DNA of 5,694 nucleotides from Pseudomonadota bacterium (GTDB lineage Bacteria > Pseudomonadota > Gammaproteobacteria > Burkholderiales > SG8-41): the NCBI GenBank assembly GCA_023431245.1, contig JAEYXO010000333.1:1-5694 (forward strand), written 5' to 3'. Below, in pieces: positions 1-5,571 of the stretch (position 1 is its first letter; each line of letters opens with the position of its first letter). Below the pieces are notes generated by a model, which did no database searches, was not told the origin of the DNA, and was given only the letters and a program-made list of their open reading frames with translations. Position numbers and translations under genes: made by a program.

Positions 1-178
1 CGACAAACCGGTCGTCTGCGCTCGGACGGGTCAGATCGGGCGGGACTTCCAGCGACGGAAGCCTGGTGGATGATTTGTAATCGACCTTCTTGGTGGGAAT
101 TTCAAGCGAACCGCATGCGCCGAGCGCGAATCCCGCAACAATCGCCGCCGCCGCACCCGCCGGTTTATGCCACTGCAT
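1..178 (-). CDS. bamC: BamC-type outer-membrane lipoprotein, N-terminal part only
   Basis: Only the first 59 codons are inside the window; the gene continues past the left edge. The protein begins MQWHKPAG, followed by an Ala-rich hydrophobic segment and the lipobox L19-G20-A21-C22. This is a lipoprotein signal peptide with lipidation expected at Cys22. Residue +2 is Gly rather than Asp, which favours outer-membrane sorting. The mature N-terminus (KKVDYKSS, then LEVPPDLTRP) matches the start of BamC/NlpB proteins as I know them from Beta- and Gammaproteobacteria. BamC is an accessory lipoprotein of the BAM complex that inserts beta-barrel proteins into the outer membrane. The ATG at 178-176 is supported by a strong Shine-Dalgarno, GGAGGG, at 192-187, 8 nt upstream. 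The start lies inside the end of dapA (14-nt overlap), so the two are probably co-transcribed and translationally coupled. Position directly after dapA is the usual one for this gene. The family call rests on context plus a short N-terminus. Confidence 0.8.
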   Translation of the reverse strand, partial: MQWHKPAGAAAAIVAGFALGACGSLEIPTKKVDYKSSTRLPSLEVPPDLTRPSADDRFV

Positions 179-1094
179 GACGCCTGCCCTCCGTAAGCTT
201 CACCGCGCCGGCCTGTTGCATCGCCTCGCGTACCAGTTCATGAAATTGCGGCGCCAGCGGCGTCAGGGGCAGGCGGATGCCGCCCCCCGTCAGTCCCAGC
301 TGCTGCACCGCCCATTTGACGGGAATCGGATTGGCCTCGCAGAACAGATGGCGGTGCAGACCGATCAGCCGGCTGTTCACCGCCGCCGCCTGCCGTGCAT
401 CACCGGCCAGCGCGGCCACGCACATCTCGTGCATCAGCCGCGGCGCCACGTTCGCGGTCACCGAGATCACGCCCTCGCCGCCGAGCAGCATCAGCGCGAC
501 ACCACTGGCATCGTCGCCGCTGTAGACGGAAAACCCCTGGGGCCTGCGGCGCAGCAGATCGCTGCCGCGCTCGAGATTGCCGGTGGCATCCTTGATGCCG
601 ACGATGCCGGGCACCTCGGCAAGCCGCAGCACGGTGTCATTGCCCAGATCGGCGACCGTGCGGCCCGGCACGTTGTAGAGAATCTGCGGAATGTCCACGG
701 CCTCGGCAATCGCGCGGAAATGGCGGTAGAGACCTTCCTGGGTCGGCTTGTTGTAGTACGGCACCACGGACAGGCTCATTGCCGCGCCGGCGTTTTTCGC
801 GTACTGCGACAGTTCAATCGCTTCCTTCGTCGAATTCGCGCCGGTGCCGGCGATCACCGGCACCCGTCCTGCGACATGCTGCACGGCCGTTTCGATCAGC
901 AGGCGGTGCTCGTCGAAATCGACCGTGGGCGACTCGCCGGTGGTGCCCACCACGACGATGCCATCGGTGCCTTCAGCGATATGCCAGTCAAGGAGCGCCC
1001 GGAATGCCGCCAGATCGAGGGCTCCGTCATCGGCCATCGGCGTGACGATCGCCACCAGACTGCCGAGAACCCCCGTTAAACCATTGATTTTCAT
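165..1094 (-). CDS. dapA: 4-hydroxy-tetrahydrodipicolinate synthase
   Basis: Cytosolic TIM-barrel aldolase that condenses pyruvate with aspartate semialdehyde, the first committed step of the diaminopimelate/lysine pathway. From the ATG at 1094 the protein has 309 residues, slightly longer than the roughly 292 of E. coli DapA. Catalytic positions are all present with a constant +7 offset from E. coli: Thr51-Thr52 in GTTGES, Tyr114 in PYYN, Tyr140 in ILYNVPGR, Arg145, and the Schiff-base Lys168 in GIKDATGN. The C-terminal landmark NPIPVKWA is also intact. A TTG at 1106 would add four residues (MDFL), but the ATG at 1094 is preferred because a weak SD (TTGGA, 1106-1102) sits 7 nt before it and would lie inside the coding sequence if TTG were used. 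The C-terminal tail KLTEGRRHAVA overlaps the start of the downstream bamC-like gene. It is transcribed divergently from the ars operon and has no functional link to it. Identification is very secure; only the start is slightly open. Confidence 0.97.
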   Translation of the reverse strand: MKINGLTGVLGSLVAIVTPMADDGALDLAAFRALLDWHIAEGTDGIVVVGTTGESPTVDFDEHRLLIETAVQHVAGRVPVIAGTGANSTKEAIELSQYAKNAGAAMSLSVVPYYNKPTQEGLYRHFRAIAEAVDIPQILYNVPGRTVADLGNDTVLRLAEVPGIVGIKDATGNLERGSDLLRRRPQGFSVYSGDDASGVALMLLGGEGVISVTANVAPRLMHEMCVAALAGDARQAAAVNSRLIGLHRHLFCEANPIPVKWAVQQLGLTGGGIRLPLTPLAPQFHELVREAMQQAGAVKLTEGRRHAVA

Positions 1095-1126
1095 CAAAAA
1101 ATCCAAGCGCGATAAACAATCTTGCT

Positions 1127-1132
1127 ATTGTA
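1127..1132 (-). promoter_or_regulatory. Candidate -10 box of the dapA promoter
   Basis: Reading the minus strand, TACAAT lies 33 nt upstream of the preferred dapA ATG and matches the sigma-70 -10 consensus at five of six bases. Transcription would start near 1120, giving a leader of roughly 25 nt. No good -35 hexamer is seen at 16-18 nt spacing (around 1149-1156), and there is no extended -10 TGn, so the promoter is plausible but incomplete. Confidence 0.4.
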
Positions 1133-1267
1133 CCCGAAGCCTGCAGTGCCCGGATACCCGAGCAACCCGGCGATTTGCGTGCGCACCGCCCGACGAATCA
1201 GGGACAGTGTCACGCCAATTCCGTTCAGCATGCTGGCGACTGTCTCAATCCTGTCACATTCGATCCC

Positions 1268-1273
1268 TATAGT
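1268..1273 (+). promoter_or_regulatory. Candidate -10 box of the ars operon promoter
   Basis: TATAGT matches the TATAAT consensus at five of six bases and lies 53 nt upstream of the gap start codon, inside a locally AT-richer stretch. Transcription would start near 1280. The region where a -35 box is expected (about 1244-1251, CTCAATCC) is a poor match to TTGACA, so the assignment rests on the -10 and on the inverted repeat placed immediately downstream. Confidence 0.4.
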
Positions 1274-1283
1274 CGCGCAATAA

Positions 1284-1299
1284 TTCAATTGGAATTGAA
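1284..1299 (+). promoter_or_regulatory. Candidate ArsR operator (inverted repeat)
   Basis: TTCAATT-GG-AATTGAA is a perfect 7-bp inverted repeat around a 2-bp centre. It starts 10 nt after the candidate -10 box and ends 27 nt before the gap ATG, so a dimer bound here would cover the expected transcription start. ArsR/SmtB repressors are known to bind AT-rich inverted repeats overlapping their own promoters, and this operon encodes an ArsR. That this repeat is its site is inferred from position and symmetry; I saw no second copy in the window. Confidence 0.5.
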
Positions 1300-1326
1300 A
1301 CATCCATCAGTGAAAGGGCGTCAGGC

Positions 1327-2370
1327 ATGAAGGTGGGCATCAACGGCATGGGCAGGATCGGGCGTCTCGCCTTACGCGCGGCCATGGGTGCGGCGGAAAG
1401 GCCTGCCGATGATCCCCGGGCCGGCAACCGTCTCGAGGTGGTACACCTCAATGAACTCAAGGGCGGCGCCGCCGCCACTGCGCACCTGCTCGCCTTCGAC
1501 AGCACCCAGGGCAAATGGCGTGCGGACATCACTGCCACCGGCGAACAGGGCATCCGCATCAACGACCGGCAGCTGATCTTCAGCTCGCATGCCAGCGCTG
1601 CCGAAATCCCCTGGGGTGATCTGGGCGTCGACCTGGTACTCGAATGCACCGGAAAATTCCTCACGCCTGAAACGCTGGAAGGTCACCTGCAGCGTGGCGC
1701 CAAACGGGTCATCGTGGCGGCCCCAGTCAAGGTCGGCGGGATTCTGAACATCGTTGTCGGCATCAACCATGAGCGCTACGACCCCGCACGCGACCGCATC
1801 GTCACCGCCGCCTCCTGCACCACCAACTGTCTGGCGCCGGTGGTGAAGGTCGTGCATGACAGCCTCGGCATCCGTCACGGCCAGATTACGACCATCCACG
1901 ACCCCACCAACACCAACGTCGTCGTGGATGCACCGCACAAGGACCTGCGCCGGGCCCGCAGCGCGATGCTGAGCCTCGCGCCGACGACAACCGGCAGCGC
2001 CACCGCGATCGCGCTGATCTACCCCGAACTCAAGGGCAAGCTGAACGGCCATGCGGTGCGCGCGCCAGTGCTCAATGCTTCGCTTACCGATTGCGTGTTC
2101 GAACTGCAGCGTGCCACCTCCGCCGAGGAGGTGAACTCGCTGTTCGCCACAGCGGCGCAGGGCCCGCTCGCCGGCATACTGGGTTACGAAACCCGGCCGC
2201 TGGTCAGCGCCGACTATGCGCGCGACACCCGCAGCAGCATCGTCGATGCACCATCGACGATGGTCACCGACGGCACGCTGCTCAAGGTCTACGCCTGGTA
2301 CGACAACGAAATGGGCTACGCCTGCCGCATGGTCGACCTCGCCTGCCACATGAAAGCCGCTGGCATCTGA
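1327..2370 (+). CDS. gap: ArsJ-associated glyceraldehyde-3-phosphate dehydrogenase
   Basis: First gene of the ars operon. The 347-residue protein has the NAD-binding N-terminus VGINGMGRIGRLALR (residues 3-17), catalytic Cys164 in AASCTTNC, the partner His191 in TTIHD 27 residues later (the classical Cys149/His176 spacing), and the C-terminal YAWYDNEMGY (322-331). In place of the usual glycolytic TTVHAYT-type sequence it has HDPTNTNVVVDAPHKD (191-206), and TGSATAI (222-228) replaces the common TGAAKAV; I associate both with the arsJ-linked GAPDH group. An extra loop of about ten residues lies near 21-36. Family knowledge: this enzyme can use arsenate instead of phosphate, forming 1-arseno-3-phosphoglycerate, which ArsJ exports. 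The ATG has a good SD, AAAGGG at 1313-1318, 8 nt upstream. The 1-nt gap to arsJ supports joint function. A glycolytic role in addition cannot be excluded from sequence alone. Confidence 0.93.
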   Translation: MKVGINGMGRIGRLALRAAMGAAERPADDPRAGNRLEVVHLNELKGGAAATAHLLAFDSTQGKWRADITATGEQGIRINDRQLIFSSHASAAEIPWGDLGVDLVLECTGKFLTPETLEGHLQRGAKRVIVAAPVKVGGILNIVVGINHERYDPARDRIVTAASCTTNCLAPVVKVVHDSLGIRHGQITTIHDPTNTNVVVDAPHKDLRRARSAMLSLAPTTTGSATAIALIYPELKGKLNGHAVRAPVLNASLTDCVFELQRATSAEEVNSLFATAAQGPLAGILGYETRPLVSADYARDTRSSIVDAPSTMVTDGTLLKVYAWYDNEMGYACRMVDLACHMKAAGI

Positions 2371-2371
2371 C

Positions 2372-3613
2372 ATGCAGCACGCCGCGCGCAACTACGCCAT
2401 CGTCACTGCCGCATACTGGGGCTTCACGCTGACCGACGGCGCCCTGCGCATGCTGGTGCTGCTGCATTTCTACCGCCTCGGCTATACCCCCTTTACACTC
2501 GCCTTCCTGTTTCTGCTCTACGAAGCTGCCGGCGTGGTTGCCAACCTTGTCGGCGGCTGGCTGGCAACGCGCTTCGGTATTGCACGGATGCTGATGGTGG
2601 GCCTGGTCACGCAGATCATCGGCTTCCTGCTGCTCTCGCTGCTCAACCCGGACTGGACGGCCGCGCTGTCCGTGGCCTGGGTGCTGGTGGCACAGGGCAT
2701 CTGCGGTGTAGCCAAGGATCTGACCAAGACCGCCAGCAAGTCGGCGATCAAGGTCACGTCGGAACAGGTCAACAACCGCGAGGCCGGCCAGTTGTTCAAG
2801 TGGGTGGCCTGGTTCACCGGCAGCAAGAACGCGATGAAGGGTGTCGGTTTCTTCCTCGGTGGCCTGATGCTGGAACTGCTGGGCTTCCGCGGCTCCCTCT
2901 GGGTCATGGCGGGTCTGCTCGGGCTGGTGCTGCTGGGTGTCGTTGTTTCCTTACCGCCGCTGATGGGCAAGAGCCGCGCCTCGAAATCGGCGAAGGAACT
3001 GTTCGCGAAAAACCCGGGCATCAACGCGCTGGCAGCGGCCCGCATTTTCCTGTTCGGTGCGCGCGACGTCTGGTTCGTGGTCGGTGTGCCGGTGTACCTG
3101 TATTCAGCGGGCTGGACCTTCACCATGGTCGGCGGCTTCCTCGCCGCCTGGACCATCGGCTACGGACTGGTACAGGCAATCGCGCCGCGACTGGTACGCC
3201 GCAGCCGCGACGGCCTGAGTCACGAGGTGCCGGCGGCAAGGACCTGGTCCGCGGCGCTGGCACTGATCCCGGCGTCACTCGCGGCCGCGGTCTTTCTCGA
3301 ACTGCCCCAGCTGCAATGGATCGTGGTCGGCGGGCTTGCCGTGTTCGGCTTCGTGTTTGCCGTGAACTCTTCGGTGCACAGCTATCTGGTTCTGGCCTAT
3401 GCCGGATCGGAGAAAGCGGCCGAGGATGTGGGTTTCTACTACGCCGCCAATGCTGCGGGACGTTTCGGCGGCACCCTGCTCTCGGGGCTGCTCTACCAGT
3501 GGGCGGGACTCGGCTGCACCCTGCTCGGCTCGGCGCTGATGCTGCTCGCCTGCTGGCTGATCACCTTGCGGCTGCCGAACGCTGCGCCAATGGCTGCAGG
3601 CATGCGCGCATGA
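2372..3613 (+). CDS. arsJ: ArsJ organoarsenical (1-arseno-3-phosphoglycerate) efflux permease
   Basis: A 413-residue inner-membrane protein of the major facilitator superfamily with about twelve hydrophobic segments, for example near residues 42-64, 72-92, 155-172, 176-196, 216-240, 250-270, 291-310, 314-334 and 380-400. An MFS motif-A-like stretch, GGWLATRFGIAR, lies at 61-72 between the second and third segments. A charged cytoplasmic stretch (KDLTKTASKSAIK, 115-127) is one I recognise as typical of ArsJ. ArsJ is known to export the 1-arseno-3-phosphoglycerate made by its GAPDH partner; the ester decays outside to arsenate and 3-phosphoglycerate, giving arsenate resistance without reduction. 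The start codon follows the gap stop by 1 nt and has no clear SD of its own, so translational coupling is likely. The 3' end overlaps arsR by 4 nt (ATGA). The assignment rests on the sequence and on the diagnostic pairing with GAPDH. Confidence 0.93.
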   Translation: MQHAARNYAIVTAAYWGFTLTDGALRMLVLLHFYRLGYTPFTLAFLFLLYEAAGVVANLVGGWLATRFGIARMLMVGLVTQIIGFLLLSLLNPDWTAALSVAWVLVAQGICGVAKDLTKTASKSAIKVTSEQVNNREAGQLFKWVAWFTGSKNAMKGVGFFLGGLMLELLGFRGSLWVMAGLLGLVLLGVVVSLPPLMGKSRASKSAKELFAKNPGINALAAARIFLFGARDVWFVVGVPVYLYSAGWTFTMVGGFLAAWTIGYGLVQAIAPRLVRRSRDGLSHEVPAARTWSAALALIPASLAAAVFLELPQLQWIVVGGLAVFGFVFAVNSSVHSYLVLAYAGSEKAAEDVGFYYAANAAGRFGGTLLSGLLYQWAGLGCTLLGSALMLLACWLITLRLPNAAPMAAGMRA

Positions 3614-3963
3614 ATGACCGCTTCCAGCCTGCCGAAGAGTCCCGGGCGCTGGGTGTATTGTCGGCCCTGGCACAACCCTCGCGCCTGCGCATATTCCGCG
3701 CGCTCGTTGCCGCCGGCCCGGCCGGCCTGCACCCGGGCCAGATCGGCGACACGCTGCGCATTCCGGCCAACGCCCTGTCGTTCCACCTCCGCGCATTGCA
3801 TGGCAGCGGACTGGTTTCGCTGCAGCGGGAAGGCCGGTTCCTGCGCTACCGCGCGAATCTCGGCGCGATGCAGGATCTGCTGGAATTCCTGACGGCCAAC
3901 TGTTGCGGTGGCGAACCCTGCGCCGGCATGCCCGTCCCGGCCGTACTGAAGCACAGGCAATAG
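3610..3963 (+). CDS. arsR: ArsR-family arsenite-responsive repressor
   Basis: A 117-residue winged-helix DNA-binding protein of the ArsR/SmtB family. The N-terminal helices read LSALAQPSRLRIFRALV (17-33), the recognition helix is IPANALSFHLRALHGSGLV (51-69), and the wing is REGRFLRYRAN (73-83). The E. coli-type ELCVCDL metal motif in the DNA-binding helix is absent (GQIGDTLRIP here). Instead the C-terminus carries Cys98-Cys99 and Cys104 (NCCGGEPC), resembling the C-terminal As(III) site described for Acidithiobacillus ferrooxidans ArsR (Cys95, Cys96, Cys102). It should bind DNA as a dimer and be released by As(III), or Sb(III). The ATG at 3610 overlaps the arsJ stop as ATGA, fits the family N-terminus and makes coupling likely. 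Its place in the middle of the operon rather than at the front means it would autoregulate the whole transcript, probably through the inverted repeat at 1284-1299. Confidence 0.94.
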   Translation: MNDRFQPAEESRALGVLSALAQPSRLRIFRALVAAGPAGLHPGQIGDTLRIPANALSFHLRALHGSGLVSLQREGRFLRYRANLGAMQDLLEFLTANCCGGEPCAGMPVPAVLKHRQ

Positions 3964-4038
3964 CCGCAGGCGAACACCCCATTTCCGCAATGACCATCCC
4001 GGCCACGGCCGAAATCATTCATCCCCAGGAAAAAAGCC
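3964..4038 (+). other. arsR-arsC spacer
   Basis: This 75-nt stretch is the only sizeable gap in the operon. I see no convincing promoter hexamers and only a very short hairpin (CGGC-CACG-GCCG, around 4000-4011). Its 3' end carries the arsC Shine-Dalgarno, AGGA at 4027-4030 in an A-rich context, 8 nt before the start codon. This is the clearest independent ribosome site inside the operon. Confidence 0.6.
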
Positions 4039-4539
4039 ATGAGCGAACGCGTATACAACGTGCTGTTCCTGTGCACCGCCAACTCGGCACGCAGCCTGAT
4101 GGCTGAATCCATACTCAACCAGCTGGGCCGCGGCCGCTTCGCCGCCTACAGCGCCGGCAGCCGGCCGGCACCCGAACCCAATCACGATGCACTGGCCTAT
4201 CTCCGGCGCAACAACATCGATACGCGGAATCTGCGCAGCAAGGATTGGGCGGAGTTTGCGCGCCCGGGAGCGCCGAAAATGGACTTCGTGATCACTGTCT
4301 GCGACAAGGCAGCGGGCGAAGTCTGCCCGGTCTGGCCCGGCCAGCCGATAAGCGCGCACTGGGGCGTGGAAGATCCGGTACCGGTTCAGGGCAGCGAAGA
4401 ACTCCGTCAGCGCGCCTTCGCCGATGCTTACCACATCCTCAACCGGCGAATCTCCCTCTTCCTGAGCCTGCCGCTGGACAAGCTGGACCGGCTGGCGTTG
4501 CAGAGGGAACTCTCGGGAATCGGCAAAACCGGCTCCTGA
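4039..4539 (+). CDS. arsC: Arsenate reductase, low-molecular-weight protein-tyrosine-phosphatase type
   Basis: A 166-residue cytosolic enzyme that reduces As(V) to As(III). The phosphatase-type oxyanion loop C12-TANSA-R18-S19 lies at the N-terminus, as in LMW-PTP-family arsenate reductases; this is not the E. coli plasmid R773 (glutaredoxin-fold) ArsC. Two further cysteines, Cys88 in FVITVCD and Cys96 in EVCPVWPG, sit where the Staphylococcus pI258 enzyme has Cys82 and Cys89, consistent with a three-cysteine disulfide relay. The spacing is one residue longer here. HWGVEDP (107-113) supplies the conserved Asp-Pro region. The electron donor, thioredoxin or glutathione/glutaredoxin, cannot be settled from sequence. 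The product As(III) is the substrate of the downstream Acr3 and the inducer of ArsR. The start has its own SD (AGGA, 4027-4030), unlike most other genes here. The stop lies 6 nt before acr3. Confidence 0.94.
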   Translation: MSERVYNVLFLCTANSARSLMAESILNQLGRGRFAAYSAGSRPAPEPNHDALAYLRRNNIDTRNLRSKDWAEFARPGAPKMDFVITVCDKAAGEVCPVWPGQPISAHWGVEDPVPVQGSEELRQRAFADAYHILNRRISLFLSLPLDKLDRLALQRELSGIGKTGS

Positions 4540-4545
4540 TCCGCG

Positions 4546-5571
4546 ATGGGTGGCTTCGAGCGCTTCCTGACCCTCTGGGTCGGACTGTCCATGGCTGCGG
4601 GCGTTGCGCTCGGCACGGCTGCGCCGGGCATTTTCACCACGGTGGCGCAAATCGAGTATGCCCACGTCAATCTGGCGGTGGCAGCCCTGATCTGGCTGAT
4701 GATCTATCCGATGATGATCCAGATCGACTGGAGTGCCGTCAGGCGGGTACATCACCAGCCGCGCGGCCTCGCGCTGACACTGATGGTCAACTGGCTGATC
4801 AAGCCGTTCACGATGGCGGCACTGGCGGTGCTGTTTTTCGAGCACCTGTTCTCACCCTGGGTTGACCCGCAGTCGGCCGGCGAATACATCGCCGGCATGA
4901 TCCTGCTCGGCGTGGCGCCCTGCACCGCCATGGTTTTCGTCTGGAGCCAGCTGGTCAAGGGAGATCCCGCCTATACGCTGGTGCAGGTCGCCGTCAATGA
5001 CCTGATCATGGTTGTCGCGTTTGCGCCGATCGCCGCCCTGCTGCTGGGTGTTACCGACATCGCCGTGCCCTGGCCCACGCTCCTGCTGTCCACCCTGCTC
5101 TATGTGGCACTGCCACTGCTGGCCGGTCTGGTCACCCGCAAGCTGCTGGAAAAACGCTCGGCTCACGCGGTCGGCGATTTTGTCCGCACGCTCAAACCCT
5201 GGGCCATGGGCGGCCTGCTGGGCACCGTAGTGCTGCTGTTCGGCTTCCAGGCCGAAACCCTGATCGACCGCCCTGCCATCATCGCCATGATCGCCTTGCC
5301 GCTGATCCTGCAGACCTACGGCATCTTTTTCCTCGGCTGGTGGCTGGCGCGGCGGCTGCAACTGCCGGACAACATTGCCGGGCCCGCCTGCCTGATCGGC
5401 ACGTCGAATTTTTTCGAGTTGGCGGTGGCCGTGGCGATTTCACTGTTCGGCCTCAATTCAGGCGCCGCCCTCGCGACAGTCGTCGGTGTACTGGTCGAGG
5501 TACCGGTCATGCTGACCCTGGTCGCGATGATCAACGCCCGCCGGCCGCACCCAAGGCAAAAGACCAGATGA
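4546..5571 (+). CDS. acr3: Acr3-family arsenite efflux transporter
   Basis: A 341-residue inner-membrane carrier with about ten hydrophobic segments, the normal length and architecture of bacterial Acr3 (bile acid/arsenite/riboflavin transporter superfamily), not the unrelated twelve-helix ArsB. The hallmark GVAPCTAMVFVWSQLVKGD (122-140) contains Cys126, corresponding to the conserved TM4 cysteine needed for As(III) transport. The late motif GTSNFFELAVAVAISLFG (285-302) carries a conserved Glu291, and VLVEVPVML (315-323) carries Glu319. It would export As(OH)3 produced by ArsC, probably driven by the proton gradient. The ATG at 4546 follows the arsC stop by 6 nt and has no obvious SD, so coupled translation is likely. 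The C-terminus ends in a short basic tail (ARRPHPRQKTR). Some annotations call this gene arsB. It is the last recognisable gene of the operon. Confidence 0.95.
   Translation: MGGFERFLTLWVGLSMAAGVALGTAAPGIFTTVAQIEYAHVNLAVAALIWLMIYPMMIQIDWSAVRRVHHQPRGLALTLMVNWLIKPFTMAALAVLFFEHLFSPWVDPQSAGEYIAGMILLGVAPCTAMVFVWSQLVKGDPAYTLVQVAVNDLIMVVAFAPIAALLLGVTDIAVPWPTLLLSTLLYVALPLLAGLVTRKLLEKRSAHAVGDFVRTLKPWAMGGLLGTVVLLFGFQAETLIDRPAIIAMIALPLILQTYGIFFLGWWLARRLQLPDNIAGPACLIGTSNFFELAVAVAISLFGLNSGAALATVVGVLVEVPVMLTLVAMINARRPHPRQKTR

Noticed and set aside
90..1079. Long plus-strand open frame (329 codons) opposite dapA
   Set aside because: It is antisense to an unmistakable dapA with all catalytic residues; the translation is rich in Arg, His and Gln without family motifs, as expected of a shadow frame in GC-rich DNA.
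1094..1303. 69-codon minus-strand open frame in the divergent intergenic region
   Set aside because: No recognisable protein features, no good ribosome site, and it covers the promoter and dyad region of the ars operon.
1372..2391. Long minus-strand open frame (339 codons) opposite gap
   Set aside because: It mirrors the GAPDH gene codon for codon, has no recognisable motif, and the plus-strand gene is certain.
2800..3609. In-frame upstream extension of arsR (387-codon open frame)
   Set aside because: The extension overlaps arsJ in another frame and gives a low-complexity Arg/Gly-rich translation. ArsR proteins start near the ATG at 3610, which also makes the ATGA junction.
3275..4018. Minus-strand open frames over the arsJ end and arsR
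   Set aside because: Shadow frames without motifs, opposite well-identified genes.
3990..4106. Small open frame starting at the ATG at 3990 between arsR and arsC
   Set aside because: It is out of frame with arsC and runs into its coding sequence; no SD and no meaningful translation.
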